Notes: generated by a model not told the origin, from the letters alone. A stretch of 64,000 bases of DNA from Streptomyces vinaceus (GCF_008704935.1 NZ_CP023692.1:2241001-2305000), one strand, 5' to 3'. Counted from the stretch's first letter, positions 36,994-46,919 are shown. Program-made: numbers and translations.

Positions 36994-39900
36994 TCAAGCG
37001 GGTGGGACGGGCGTCTCATTATGTGAGCCTCTGCGGATGGCCATCGAGCCCCCGGACGAACCGCCGGCCAAGGCGGGCTGGGCCGTTCCGCCCGGTACTG
37101 GGAACGTACCGCGCACCAGCGCCCGGCGCAGCCTGTACTCGTCGAGTGGGCCGGAAAATGCCACTCCCTGGCCGTGCGTGCACCCCATCGCGCGCAGGGC
37201 CGTGACCTGCTCGGGGAGGTCCACCCCGTCCGCGACCGACTGCATGCCCAAATCATTTGCGATGCGCAACAAACCAGCGGTGATCTTGTGGAGGCGGGCG
37301 GATTCGACCACGCCCTCCACCAGGCCCCGGTCCACCTTGAGGATGTCCACGGGGAGCCTGCGCAGGGCGCTGATGGCCGCGTAGCCGCTGCCGAAGCCGT
37401 CCAGGGAGATCAGGACCCCCAGCCGGCGCAGGGCCGCCAGGCGCCGCTCCAGCTCGTCGAAGGGGACTCTGGGGTCCGAGACGGTCAGCTCGATCACCAG
37501 GGCCCCGGAGGGCAGCCCGTACCGGGTCAGCAGGGCCTCGACCGAGCCGAGCGGCGCGGCTCCCCCGGTGGCCGCCGGGGGGACGCCCCGGTCCAGCAGC
37601 CGCTGGGCGCCCATGCGCACCGCCACGGGTACGTCGTGCCCGATCCGGCGCCGCTCGGCGGCCTGCGCCACGGCCTCCTCCAGCAGCCAGTGCCCCAGCT
37701 CGGCGGCGCGGGTGGGCGGGCCCGCGGGGAGGCCGCCACGGCCGTCGGGCCTCGCCGCCGTGCCCTCGCTGTACTCGGCCACCCGGAGGAATTCCGCCGG
37801 GGTGAACAAGATCCCCTGGGCCGAGCGCCAGCGGGCCTGCGCCGCGACGGCCGTGACCTCGCCGGTCGCCAGGGAGACCACGGGCTGGTGCAGCAGCGCG
37901 AACTCCCCGTCGTGGAGCGCGGTGCGCAGCCGCCCGGCGAGCTCGGCCTTCCGTACGACCTCGGCCTGCATCTGGGGCGCGTAGAGCTCGACCCGGTCCT
38001 TGCCGGCCGCCTTGGCGCGGTACATCGCGAGGTCCGCGTTGCGCATGAGGTCCGAAGGGGTGATGCCGGGTTCGGCGAAGGCCACGCCGATGCTGGCGGC
38101 GACCCGTACGTCGCTGCCGGCGATCCGGTAGGGCTGGGAGAGGGTGGTGCGCAGCCGGTCCGCGATCTCGTGCACCTGGTACTCGCGGGCACTGCGGTCG
38201 CGGCTGCCGTCGCCCAGGATCAGCGCGGCGAACTCGTCGCCGCCGAGCCGGGCCGCGGTGTCCCCGGCGCGCACCGAGTCCTGCAGCCGGCGCGCGGCCT
38301 CGGTCAGCAGCTCGTCGCCTGCCTGGTGGCCGATGGTGTCGTTGACCGCCTTGAACCCGTCGAGGTCGATGAAGAGCACGGCGGTGCTGTGGTCCCCGGC
38401 GCGCCGCCCGGTCAGGGCCTGGCGGACCCGGCGGGTGAACAGCGCCCGGTTGGGCAGGTCGGTCAGCGGGTCGTGCTCGGCGCTGTGCTGGAGCTGCGCC
38501 TGGAGGCGGACCCGCTCGGTGACGTCGCGGCTGTTGAGGATGAGGCCGCCCTGGTGGCGGTTGACGGTGGATTCCACGTTGAGCCATTCGCCGCTGCCCG
38601 ACTTGAAGCGGCACTCGATGCGGGTGGTCGGTTCCTCGGCGGGCGGCGCGGCCAGGAAGCGGCGCACCTCGTGGACCACGCGGCCCAGGTCGTGGGGGTG
38701 GATCAGGGTGGCCAGCTCCGTGCCGACGAGCTCCTCGGCCTCGCGCCCGTAGACCCCGGCGGCCGCGGGGCTGACGTAACGCAGGGTCCCGGTGGGGGCG
38801 GCGATCATGATGACGTCGCTGGAGCCCTGGACCAGGGAGCGGAAGTGGTTCTCCTTCTGGGCCAGTTCCTGCGTCAGCGCGATGTTGTCGATGAGCATGA
38901 TGCCCTGCCGGATGACGAGGGCGAGGACCACGGTGCAGCCGGTGAAGACGACGACGCGGTCGACCTTCCGCCCGTCCACCACGTTGTACAGGATGCCCAG
39001 GGTGCAGACGGCGGCCGCCAGGTACGGCGTGAGGGCGGGCAGCGAGCCGGTGATGGGGCGGCTGACCGGCCGGTCTGCGCGGGCGAGCCCCGGCGTCCCC
39101 GGGTCCGGATGGGCCCGCCGGGCCCCCCACGGCGCGTACGCGAGGAGCAGCGAGCCGGCGAACCAGCCGGCGTCGAGCAGCTGGCCGGACTGGTATCCGG
39201 CGCTCAGCAGCGGCGAGGTGAACAGGGCGTCGCTGAGCACGGTCAGGGCCAGGGCCGCGATGGCGGTGTTGACGGCGGAGCGGTTGGCCTCGGAGCGCCG
39301 GAAGTGCAGGACGAGCACCATGGAGACGAGCGCGATGTCCAGCAGCGGGTAGGCGAGCGAGAGCGCGGCGCGCGGGACGCTGCCGGGGGCCCCGGACTGG
39401 GCGGTCCGCGCGGCGTGCGCGAGGGCCAGGCTCCAGGACAGGGTGAGCAGGGAGCCGCCGATGAGCCAGGAGTCGAGCCCGAGGCAGACCCAGCCGGCGC
39501 GGGTGACCGGGCGTTTGGCGAGGACGAGCAGGCCCACGATGGCGGGCGGCGCGAAGCAGAGGAAGGCGAAGTCGGCGAGCGAGGGCTTGGGCACGGCCTC
39601 GCCGAGGACCACCTCGTACCAGCCCCAGATGCCGTTGCCGCAGGCGCCCATGAGCGAGGAGAAGGCGAAGAGCAGCCAGGCCGGGCGCTCACGGCTGTCG
39701 ATCGTGCGCGCGTACGCGTAGCAGGAGACGGCGGCGAGTAACGCGGCGGCGCTGAGTCCGAAGTCGCCCATGATCTCGGCGAGTTCCCCGGAGCCCCAGC
39801 CGAGGGCGGCGCCGACCGCGTATCCGCCGCTGACCACTGCGAGGAGCAGCTGCATCGCCAGGCTCCTGCCGCTGCCGCCCGGAACGGGCGGCCGGGTCAG

Positions 39901-40011
39901 CAGCGCCGCCCCCGGGGCACTCACCGGTCCCCCTCGCCGGCTGGTTCCGGCGCGGCCCAGTCCCGGTTGCGTCGCCTGCGGCGGCCGTGCCGCATCGGAT
40001 CCTTCGTCCAT
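36994..40011 (-). CDS. Membrane PAS-GGDEF-EAL protein, diguanylate cyclase with degenerate EAL
   Basis: A 1005-residue c-di-GMP protein. Residues 50-380 hold about nine hydrophobic helices forming a MASE-like sensor. A PAS domain (390-500) follows. The GGDEF domain (510-680) has the intact RLGGDEF at 588-594 and an RxxD inhibitory site, R581-D584, five residues before it. The EAL domain (690-970) has lost its catalytic residues: the EAL signature is AAQ (723-725) and the usual DDFG is DGFG (871-874). It should therefore make, not degrade, c-di-GMP. In streptomycetes this nucleotide holds BldD on DNA and delays sporulation. Position next to ilvB recalls S. coelicolor SCO5511 (CdgE, from memory). 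Confidence 0.9.
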   Translation of the reverse strand: MDEGSDAARPPQATQPGLGRAGTSRRGGPVSAPGAALLTRPPVPGGSGRSLAMQLLLAVVSGGYAVGAALGWGSGELAEIMGDFGLSAAALLAAVSCYAYARTIDSRERPAWLLFAFSSLMGACGNGIWGWYEVVLGEAVPKPSLADFAFLCFAPPAIVGLLVLAKRPVTRAGWVCLGLDSWLIGGSLLTLSWSLALAHAARTAQSGAPGSVPRAALSLAYPLLDIALVSMVLVLHFRRSEANRSAVNTAIAALALTVLSDALFTSPLLSAGYQSGQLLDAGWFAGSLLLAYAPWGARRAHPDPGTPGLARADRPVSRPITGSLPALTPYLAAAVCTLGILYNVVDGRKVDRVVVFTGCTVVLALVIRQGIMLIDNIALTQELAQKENHFRSLVQGSSDVIMIAAPTGTLRYVSPAAAGVYGREAEELVGTELATLIHPHDLGRVVHEVRRFLAAPPAEEPTTRIECRFKSGSGEWLNVESTVNRHQGGLILNSRDVTERVRLQAQLQHSAEHDPLTDLPNRALFTRRVRQALTGRRAGDHSTAVLFIDLDGFKAVNDTIGHQAGDELLTEAARRLQDSVRAGDTAARLGGDEFAALILGDGSRDRSAREYQVHEIADRLRTTLSQPYRIAGSDVRVAASIGVAFAEPGITPSDLMRNADLAMYRAKAAGKDRVELYAPQMQAEVVRKAELAGRLRTALHDGEFALLHQPVVSLATGEVTAVAAQARWRSAQGILFTPAEFLRVAEYSEGTAARPDGRGGLPAGPPTRAAELGHWLLEEAVAQAAERRRIGHDVPVAVRMGAQRLLDRGVPPAATGGAAPLGSVEALLTRYGLPSGALVIELTVSDPRVPFDELERRLAALRRLGVLISLDGFGSGYAAISALRRLPVDILKVDRGLVEGVVESARLHKITAGLLRIANDLGMQSVADGVDLPEQVTALRAMGCTHGQGVAFSGPLDEYRLRRALVRGTFPVPGGTAQPALAGGSSGGSMAIRRGSHNETPVPPA

Positions 40012-40206
40012 TGGCCGTACATCGCCCGTCGCCCCCCAAAGTGTCCGATCACTCCCCAGCGCCAGACGAACGCGCTGCAGCCCCTTGGTCCGGACGATAC
40101 ACCACTTTCGTCACTCAGGGACATAGATGGTCTACGCTGCGTTACCACTCGGGGAGTTGTTGCCACTGTGCGCGTCCGGGCGGATGCGGAGCGTGCGCAC
40201 CGCGCG

Positions 40207-41154
40207 TCAGTCGGTGATCAGGACCGTGTTGTCCACGGGCTCCCCGGCGGCGAACCGGTGGAGCTGGCGGGCGACCAGACGCCGGGCCCGCGGCGCGAAC
40301 GCCGTGCTGCTGCCGCCCACGTGAGGGGTGATCAGGACATTCGGAGCATGCCAGAGCGGATGGCCGGCGGGCAGCGGTTCGGGGTCGGTGACGTCGAGTG
40401 CCGCGCGCAGCCGGCCCGACCCGAGCTCCGCCAGCAGGGCCGAGGTGTCGGCGACGGGGCCGCGGGCCACGTTCACCAGCAGGGCGCCGTCCTTCATCCG
40501 GGCCAGGAACGCGGCGTCGGCCAGGCTCCGCGTCGCGTCCGTCAGCGGGGTGCAGAGGATCACCACGTCGGCCCCGGGGAGCAGCCGGGGCAGTTCGGCG
40601 TGAGCGTGCACGGGCCCGCGCGTGGTGGTGCGCGCCGAGCGTGCGACCCGTACGACCCGCGCACACTCGAAGGGCGCGAGCCGGTCCTCGATGGCCGCTC
40701 CGATCGACCCGTACCCGACGATCAGCACGGACTTGTCGGCGAGGGCGTCGTAGAAGCCGGAACGCCACTCCTCGCGGTCCTGTCCGCGCACCATCCCCGG
40801 GATCCCGCGCAGCGAGGCGAGGGTGAGGGTGAGCGCCAGCTCCGCGGTGCTCGCCTCGTGGACCCCGCGCGCGTTGCACAGCCGTACGCCGGGACGCAGC
40901 AGGCCGAGGCCGTCCAGGACGTGGTCGATGCCCGCGGTCAGCGTCTGCACGACCTCCAGGTGCGGCATGCCGGGCAGCGGGCGCAGGGTCACTTCGGGGG
41001 ACTTCATGTAGGGGGTGACGTAGAAGACGCAGGCGGCCGGGTCGGCCGGGAAGGCGTCCTCGCCGTCCCACTGCCGGTAGGTGAAGGCGTCGGGGAGGCC
41101 CTCGATCTCTTCCGCGGGGAACGGCAGCCAGACGTCGGCGGTCTTTGCATCCAT
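40207..41154 (-). CDS. D-2-hydroxyacid dehydrogenase
   Basis: A 315-residue NAD(P)-dependent dehydrogenase starting at ATG 41154. The Rossmann loop is VLIVGYGSIGAAIEDRL. Catalytic residues appear as Arg in LLVNVARGPVADT, Glu in VTDPEPLPAGHPLW and His in ITPHVGGSS. It resembles glyoxylate/hydroxypyruvate reductases and phosphoglycerate-dehydrogenase-like proteins but lacks an ACT domain, so it is not a second SerA. Substrate is unknown. It is divergent from the aldo/keto reductase across 79 bases. Confidence 0.92.
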   Translation of the reverse strand: MDAKTADVWLPFPAEEIEGLPDAFTYRQWDGEDAFPADPAACVFYVTPYMKSPEVTLRPLPGMPHLEVVQTLTAGIDHVLDGLGLLRPGVRLCNARGVHEASTAELALTLTLASLRGIPGMVRGQDREEWRSGFYDALADKSVLIVGYGSIGAAIEDRLAPFECARVVRVARSARTTTRGPVHAHAELPRLLPGADVVILCTPLTDATRSLADAAFLARMKDGALLVNVARGPVADTSALLAELGSGRLRAALDVTDPEPLPAGHPLWHAPNVLITPHVGGSSTAFAPRARRLVARQLHRFAAGEPVDNTVLITD

Positions 41155-41233
41155 GACCAGGAGGCTATGCCAAGGCCAAAGGATCCTGATCAAGCCGTTA
41201 GTTTGTTTGCCGGACCGGGAGGGGGACGCACGG

Positions 41234-42241
41234 GTGGAGCGCAGGTCGATCGGGGCGGGTGCGCTGGCGGTGGGCGCCGTCGGGCTCGGGTGCATGCCGA
41301 TGAGCTGGGCGTACGCGCCCTCGCGGCGCCTGCGCGACGAGTCGCTGGCCACGGTGCACACGGCCCTGGACCTCGGGGCGAACCTGCTGGACACCGCCGA
41401 CGTGTACGGGCCCTACACCAACGAGCTGCTGCTGGGGCGGGTGCTGCGCGAACGGCGGGCGGAGGCGTTCGTGTCCGCCAAGGTGGGGCTGCGGGCGGGC
41501 GAGCAGCACGTGGTGGCGGACGGGCGGCCCGGATACGTGCGCCGGGCCTGCGACGCCTCGCTGCGGCGGCTGCGTACGGACGTCATAGACGTCTACCAGC
41601 TGCACCGGGTGGATCCGGACGTCCCGGTGGAGGAGACCTGGGGGGCGATGGCGGAGCTGGTGGGTGCGGGGAAGGTGCGCGCCCTGGGGTTCTGCGCGCT
41701 GGGGGCGGGTGCCGGGCCGGGGGCGGGGCGGCGCGGGGACCGGGCGTACGCGGTGACCTTGGGGCACTTGGAGCGCGTCCAGCAGGTGTTCCCGGTGAGC
41801 GCGGTGCAGGCGGAGCTGTCGGTGTGGTCCCGGGAGGCCGTGCGGCGGCTGCTGCCCTGGTGCGCGGCGCGCGGGGTGGGGTTCCTGGCGGCGATGCCGC
41901 TCGGCAGCGGGTTCCTGACCGGGACGCTCAGGCCGGGCGAGGGTTTCGAGTGGGAGGACGTGCGGGCCCGGCACCCGAGGTTCACGGCGGAGTCCATGGC
42001 GGCGAACCAGGTGCTGGTGGCGGGGCTGCGGCGGGTGGCGCGGCGGCACGGGCCGCAGGTGACGGCGGCGCAGGTGGCGCTGGCGTGGGTGCTGGCGCAG
42101 GGACCGCAGGTGGTGCCGGTGCCGGGGGCCGACCGGGCGCACTGGGCGGCGGAGAACGCGGGGGCGGCGGGGCTGCGGCTGACGGCCGGGGACCTGGCCG
42201 AGATCGCGGCCCTGCCGGCGGCGGTGGGAGCCTGGGACTGA
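41234..42241 (+). CDS. Aldo/keto reductase
   Basis: A 335-residue TIM-barrel NADPH reductase; GTG 41234 follows a GGGAGGGGG stretch. The catalytic tetrad is visible as Asp and Tyr in LLDTADVYGPYTNELLLG, Lys in VSAKVGLR and His in YQLHRVDP. The closing VVPVPGADRAHWAAENAGA binds NADPH phosphate. Residues around 160-170 contain a Gly/Ala-rich insertion. It belongs to the AKR11/12-like oxidoreductases; substrate unknown. Confidence 0.9.
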   Translation: MERRSIGAGALAVGAVGLGCMPMSWAYAPSRRLRDESLATVHTALDLGANLLDTADVYGPYTNELLLGRVLRERRAEAFVSAKVGLRAGEQHVVADGRPGYVRRACDASLRRLRTDVIDVYQLHRVDPDVPVEETWGAMAELVGAGKVRALGFCALGAGAGPGAGRRGDRAYAVTLGHLERVQQVFPVSAVQAELSVWSREAVRRLLPWCAARGVGFLAAMPLGSGFLTGTLRPGEGFEWEDVRARHPRFTAESMAANQVLVAGLRRVARRHGPQVTAAQVALAWVLAQGPQVVPVPGADRAHWAAENAGAAGLRLTAGDLAEIAALPAAVGAWD

Positions 42242-42371
42242 GCCCTGGCGCGAGCCGGTTCCGGGTCCGGGACAACCACTCGATCGGGTGTACGAGCGCC
42301 GGAACTTCGGGAAGTGCCGCAGCTGTTGAGACAGGTGAGGGGCACGATCGCCACCGGAGGGGAGCAGGACG

Positions 42372-43601
42372 ATGCGATACGGACAGGCACAGGCGTCCGA
42401 GAGGTACGAGGGCCCGCGCGCCCGGAGCCGCGCGGTGCTGGCGGCGTTCGCCGTGGCGGGCTGCGGGGCGCTGCTCGCGGCGGGCTGCGCCCCGGCGGGC
42501 GCACCGTCCGCCAAGCCGGGCACGTCACCACCGGGCCCGGCACCCGCGTCGTCCGGGTCCGGCCCCGCGGGCTCTCCCTCCGGCGCCGCGGAGGCCGCTC
42601 CGCCCGCGCAGGGCTCCGTGACGGTGACCGGCGAGGTCGCGAAGGACCTGGAGTCCCCGTGGGGCGTGGCCCCGCTGCCGGGCGGGGACCTGCTGGTCGC
42701 CTCGCGGGACAAGGGGACGATCAGCAGGGTCGCGGCGGCCACCGGCGCGGTGACGCAGATCGGCAAGGTGCCCGGGGTGGCCCCGGGCGGCGAGGGAGGG
42801 CTGCTGGGGCTCGCGCTGTCGCCCTCGTACGCCTCGGACCGGATGGTGTACGCGTACTTCACGACGGAGTCCGACAACCGCATCGCCCGGATGCGCTACG
42901 ACGAGCAGCGTGACCCGGGCCAGCAACTGGGCGCGCCGGACACGGTGTTGCGGGGGATCCCCAAGGGGATGATCCACAACGGGGGCCGGATCGCCTTCGG
43001 CCCCGACAAGATGCTCTACGCGGGGACGGGCGAGAGCGGCGACACCGGGCTCGCGCAGGACAAGAAGTCGCTGGGCGGCAAGATCCTGCGGATGACCCCG
43101 GACGGGCAGCCGGTCCACGGCAATCCCGAGGCCGACTCGGTCGTCTACTCCTACGGGCACCGCAATGTGCAGGGCCTGGCCTGGGACAAGGACAAACGGC
43201 TGTGGGCGGCCGAGTTCGGCCAGAACACCTGGGACGAGCTGAACCTGATCGAGCCCGGTGCGAACTACGGCTGGCCGGAGGCCGAGGGGAAGGCGGGCAA
43301 GCCGGGCCTGCGAGATCCGGTGGCCGTGTGGAAGACCGACGAGGCCTCGCCGAGCGGGATCGCCTGGGCGCAGGGCTCGGTGTGGATGGCCGGGCTGAAA
43401 GGCGAGCGGCTGTGGCGGATCCCGCTGGCCGGGGCGCATCCGGTGGCCGAGCCGGAGGCCTTCCTGACGGGGAAGTACGGCCGGCTGCGGACGGTGATCG
43501 CCCTCGGCGGGGACAGATTGCTGCTGGTCACGAGCGAGACGGACGGGCGCGGGTCGCCGGAGGCGGGCGAGGACAGGATCCTGACACTGACGGTGCGGTG
43601 A
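42372..43601 (+). CDS. PQQ-dependent sugar dehydrogenase-type lipoprotein
   Basis: A 409-residue exported protein behind GGAGGGGAGCAGGACG. The first 39 residues form a lipoprotein signal with lipobox LAAGC, then a Pro/Ser/Gly linker of 40 residues. The rest is a six-bladed propeller of the glucose/sorbosone dehydrogenase family: ESPWGVAPLPGGDLLVASRD, GGEGGLLGLALSP, GMIHNGGRIAFGPD, YSYGHRNVQGLAWD and FGQNTWDELNLIEPGANYGW. It should oxidise sugars extracellularly if PQQ is available; many actinobacterial relatives have no confirmed substrate. The small DUF6191-like gene follows 33 bases later. Confidence 0.91.
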   Translation: MRYGQAQASERYEGPRARSRAVLAAFAVAGCGALLAAGCAPAGAPSAKPGTSPPGPAPASSGSGPAGSPSGAAEAAPPAQGSVTVTGEVAKDLESPWGVAPLPGGDLLVASRDKGTISRVAAATGAVTQIGKVPGVAPGGEGGLLGLALSPSYASDRMVYAYFTTESDNRIARMRYDEQRDPGQQLGAPDTVLRGIPKGMIHNGGRIAFGPDKMLYAGTGESGDTGLAQDKKSLGGKILRMTPDGQPVHGNPEADSVVYSYGHRNVQGLAWDKDKRLWAAEFGQNTWDELNLIEPGANYGWPEAEGKAGKPGLRDPVAVWKTDEASPSGIAWAQGSVWMAGLKGERLWRIPLAGAHPVAEPEAFLTGKYGRLRTVIALGGDRLLLVTSETDGRGSPEAGEDRILTLTVR

Positions 43602-43634
43602 CCGAGGGGCCCCCGGTGCGGGGCGAAAGGCGCG

Positions 43635-43820
43635 GTGGATGCGGTGTTCAACATGATCGAGGAGCTCTTCAGCCCGGGACGGAAGCACACGGACGAGGAG
43701 AAGAAGCGGCTGGAGCTGTCCCGGACCGATGTCGATGACGGCGATCCGGGACGCGGTCCCATAGACCTGGACTCCGGCACGGTGCTCATACGCCCGGCGG
43801 AGCCGTCCCCGCGGGAGTGA
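43635..43820 (+). CDS. Small DUF6191-like protein
   Basis: A 61-residue acidic protein starting with GTG 43635 after GAAAGG. The sequence opens MDAVFNMIEELFSPGRKHTD, continues with a charged helix (EEKKRLELSRTDV) and ends in a short beta segment (IDLDSGTVLIRP). I recall streptomycete proteins of the same pattern classed as DUF6191; function unknown. Its last 35 bases overlap the 3' end of the convergent LuxR gene. Confidence 0.8.
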   Translation: MDAVFNMIEELFSPGRKHTDEEKKRLELSRTDVDDGDPGRGPIDLDSGTVLIRPAEPSPRE

Positions 43821-46800
43821 GCGGCCCGAACAGCCGCAGCCGGTGGGCCAGGGCGGCCGCCTCGCCGCGGCCGGCGACACCCAGCTTGGCCAGGATGTTC
43901 GAGACGTGGACGCTGGCCGTCTTCGGGGAGATGAACAGCTCCTCGGCTATCTGGCGGTTGCTCCTGCCCGCCGCGACCAGGCTCAGGACGTCCCGTTCGC
44001 GGCTGGTCAGGCCCAGGGCCTCGACGGGGTCGGGGGCCGGTGCGGGCGGGGCGGCGGGCGCGTCGGCCCCGGTGAGCGGGAGCCGGGCGCGCTGGGCCAG
44101 CAGGGCCAGGTCCTCGCGGAGCCTGCGGGAGCCAAGGCGTTCGGCGGTGGCGTAGGCCTCGCCGAGCAGGGACGCGGCGCCCGCGCGGTCGCCGCCGGAG
44201 GCGAGCAGGGCTTCGGCGAGCCGGTGGCGGGCGCGGGCCAGCAGGTACGGACGCTCCAGCGGGCGGACGGCCCGCTCGACGCCGGCCCAGTCGGCGACGG
44301 TGTCCCGGTCCTCGGCCCGCAGCAGCTCGGCGCGGAAGAACTCGGCGTGGGCGGCCCACACGGGCACGGGGGTGGCCAGGGCGCGGGCGGCGCCGCGGAG
44401 CACCTCCAGGGCGGCTGCGCGCCCGGCGTCGGCGACCGGGAGTCCCCGGGCGTCCGCCTCCGCGGAGGCGGCGGCGAGCAGCAGCGGCCAGGCGTAGCGG
44501 TGGTGGCCCAGCGGGAAGCCGTAGGCGATGGCGTCGGTGATCTCCGCGCGGACGTCGGCGATCCGGCCCTCCCCGGCGGCGATGCCGACGGCGAGGCGGT
44601 AGAGCGGTATGCGGTGCTGGGGCTGGCTGTCGTGGGTGCCGAAGTGGGCGTGCGCGGCGGTCAGCCGGGCACCGGCCTCGGTCAGTTCGCCGCGCGCCAG
44701 GGCCAGGTAGGACAGCCGTGCGGAGGCGGAGCCGCGCGGGGCCGCGCTCTGGCCGACGCTCAGACCGCGCCGGGCGGCCTCGGCCGCCTCGTCCCAGCGG
44801 CCGAGGCTGTACAGGCTCTCGGCCATGTTGCCGCTGAGCCAGGCCTCGGTGTCCAGCAGCCGTGACTTCTTGACGAGTTCGACCCCTTGTTCGGCCAGTT
44901 CCACGGCTTCGCGGGACCGGCCCATGCTTTCCAGCTGAGAGGTGAGGTTGATATGTGCACGTCCTGCCAGCATGACGAGCCCGAGTTCGGCGGCCCGCTC
45001 GCGGACCACGAGCATCTCGGTGAGTCCGCGCTCGGCGTCGCCGGCGTCGGTGAGCAGGGAGCCGACCGTGATCCGGGCGTTGAGCTCGATCTCCTCGGCC
45101 CCGAGCATGCGGGCGTAGGCCGCGGCGCGCTCCGCGGCTTCGAGGTTGCCCGGGCCGGGGTTGTGGAGCATGCCCCAGCCCGCGGCCCGGACGAGGACCT
45201 CGGCGTGCACCTGGGACGGGGGCAGCCCCTTGACGAGTTCCTGGGCCTTGGCGAGTTCCTCCCAGCCGTCGCCGCGGGCCAGGCTGGAGACGAGCCGGGA
45301 GCGCTCCGTCCAGAACCAGGCGGCGCGCAGCGGGTCCTGGTCCTCCTCCAGCAGCCGCAGCGCCGTCTTGGTGAGCTTCAGGGCGCGTTCGCGTTCGCCG
45401 CCGAAGCGGGCGGCGACGGTGGCCTCGGCCAGCAGGTCGAGCCGCTTGAGCGGGGTGGTGGCCGGGTCGCAGCCGCAGGGCGGGTACACCTCGGTGTAGT
45501 CGACCGGCCGCAGTGCCTCGCGAACCTCCTGCGGCGCGCTCTCCCACAGGTCCAGCGCCCTCTCCAGCAGGTTCAGCTGCTCGGAGTAGGCGTGGCGGCG
45601 GCGGGCGGCGACCGAGGCGGCGAGTACGGCGGGCAGCGCCTTGGCCGCGTCGTTGGCGCAGTACCAGTAGCTGGCCAGCCGGATGACCCGCTCCTCGGCG
45701 CGGATCAGCCAGTCGTCGGCTTCCATCGCCTCGGCGTAGCGGCGGTTGACGCGGGCGCGCTCGCCGGGCAGCAGGTCGTCGCTGACGGCCTCGCGGACCA
45801 GCGAGTGGCGGAACCGGTAGCCGTCCCCGTCGGGGGTGGCGAGGAGGATGTTGGCGCCGACGGCGGCCCGCAGGGCCTCGATCAGCTCGTCCTCGCTCAG
45901 CCCCGCGACGGCGCGCAGGAGCGGGTACTCCACGGTGGAGCCGCCCTCGGCGACGATCCGCACCACGCGCTGGGCGGCCTCGGGCAGCACCTCGACGCGC
46001 ACCAGCAGCAGGTCGCGCAGGGACTCGGTGAGTCCCGCCCGGCAGCCGCTCCTCTGGCAGGCGGCGAGTTCCTCGACGAAGAAGGCGTTGCCGTCGGAGC
46101 GCTCGAAGACGGAGTCCACGAAGTCTTCGTCGGGCTGCGAGGCGAGGATGCCGGCGAGCTGGCGGCGCACCTCGGCCCGGTTGAAACGGGGCAGTTCGAT
46201 GCGCTGGACCGTGCGCAGCCGGTCGAGTTCGGCCAGCAGCGGGCGCAGCGGGTGGCGGCGGTGGACGTCGTCGGCCCGGTAGGTGGCGACGACGACGAGC
46301 CGGCCGCTCGCGAGGGTGCGGAACAGGTAGGAGAGCAGGTGGCGGGTGGAGGTGTCCGCCCAGTGCAGGTCCTCCAGGACGAGGACGACGGTGCGGTCGG
46401 CGGCGAGCCGCTCCAGCATCCGGGCCGTCAGTTCGAAGAGCCGCGCGGTGCTCTCCTCGTCGTGCGGTCCGCGGGGGGTGTCGCCGAGTTCGGGGAGGAT
46501 CCGGGCGAGTTCGTCCTCCTGGCCCGCGGCCGCCGCCGCCAGCTCCCCCGGGAGCAGGCGGTGCAGGGTGCGCAGGGCCGTCGAGAACGGGGCGAAGGGA
46601 AGGCCCTCCGCCCCGATCTCCACACAGCCTCCGACGGCCACCACCGCGCCGCGGCGGGCCGCCTCGTGGACGAACTCCTCGGTGAGGCGGGTCTTTCCGA
46701 CCCCGGCCTCGCCCCCGACGAGCAGCGCCTGCGGCTCCTGGCCCGCGGCGCGGACCAATGCGTCGGTGAGTACGGCCAGTTCGTCGGCTCGGCCGACGAA

Positions 46801-46890
46801 CACCGGGCTGACAGATCTGGTCTCCACGTCGCCGAGCATCGCACAGGAGCCCTGGCCGGCGGCACCGGCCGGGGGTGCGCTTCTCATCAC
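43786..46890 (-). CDS. LAL-type LuxR-family transcriptional regulator
   Basis: A 1034-residue large ATP-binding regulator. An AAA/NTPase domain has Walker A GGEAGVGKT (59-67) and Walker B VLVLEDLHWAD. A long alpha-helical TPR-like middle region spans about 380-930. The last 65 residues form a LuxR helix-turn-helix (EALGLTSRERDVLSLVAAGR, NRQIAEELFISPKTASVHVS). LAL proteins often activate antibiotic or sugar-use genes; the target here is unclear. The track start is GTG 46890 followed by ATG; ATG 46836 (MLGDVETRSV) is a real alternative. A 55-residue gene lies 29 bases upstream on the same strand. Confidence 0.92.
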   Translation of the reverse strand: MMRSAPPAGAAGQGSCAMLGDVETRSVSPVFVGRADELAVLTDALVRAAGQEPQALLVGGEAGVGKTRLTEEFVHEAARRGAVVAVGGCVEIGAEGLPFAPFSTALRTLHRLLPGELAAAAAGQEDELARILPELGDTPRGPHDEESTARLFELTARMLERLAADRTVVLVLEDLHWADTSTRHLLSYLFRTLASGRLVVVATYRADDVHRRHPLRPLLAELDRLRTVQRIELPRFNRAEVRRQLAGILASQPDEDFVDSVFERSDGNAFFVEELAACQRSGCRAGLTESLRDLLLVRVEVLPEAAQRVVRIVAEGGSTVEYPLLRAVAGLSEDELIEALRAAVGANILLATPDGDGYRFRHSLVREAVSDDLLPGERARVNRRYAEAMEADDWLIRAEERVIRLASYWYCANDAAKALPAVLAASVAARRRHAYSEQLNLLERALDLWESAPQEVREALRPVDYTEVYPPCGCDPATTPLKRLDLLAEATVAARFGGERERALKLTKTALRLLEEDQDPLRAAWFWTERSRLVSSLARGDGWEELAKAQELVKGLPPSQVHAEVLVRAAGWGMLHNPGPGNLEAAERAAAYARMLGAEEIELNARITVGSLLTDAGDAERGLTEMLVVRERAAELGLVMLAGRAHINLTSQLESMGRSREAVELAEQGVELVKKSRLLDTEAWLSGNMAESLYSLGRWDEAAEAARRGLSVGQSAAPRGSASARLSYLALARGELTEAGARLTAAHAHFGTHDSQPQHRIPLYRLAVGIAAGEGRIADVRAEITDAIAYGFPLGHHRYAWPLLLAAASAEADARGLPVADAGRAAALEVLRGAARALATPVPVWAAHAEFFRAELLRAEDRDTVADWAGVERAVRPLERPYLLARARHRLAEALLASGGDRAGAASLLGEAYATAERLGSRRLREDLALLAQRARLPLTGADAPAAPPAPAPDPVEALGLTSRERDVLSLVAAGRSNRQIAEELFISPKTASVHVSNILAKLGVAGRGEAAALAHRLRLFGPLTPAGTAPPGV

Positions 46891-46919
46891 GTGTCAGTCC
46901 ACCCGGTCCGCGGCGCGGT

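Noticed and set aside
35008..37026. 672-residue plus-strand frame
   Set aside because: Antisense to ilvB and its leader; no recognisable domain.
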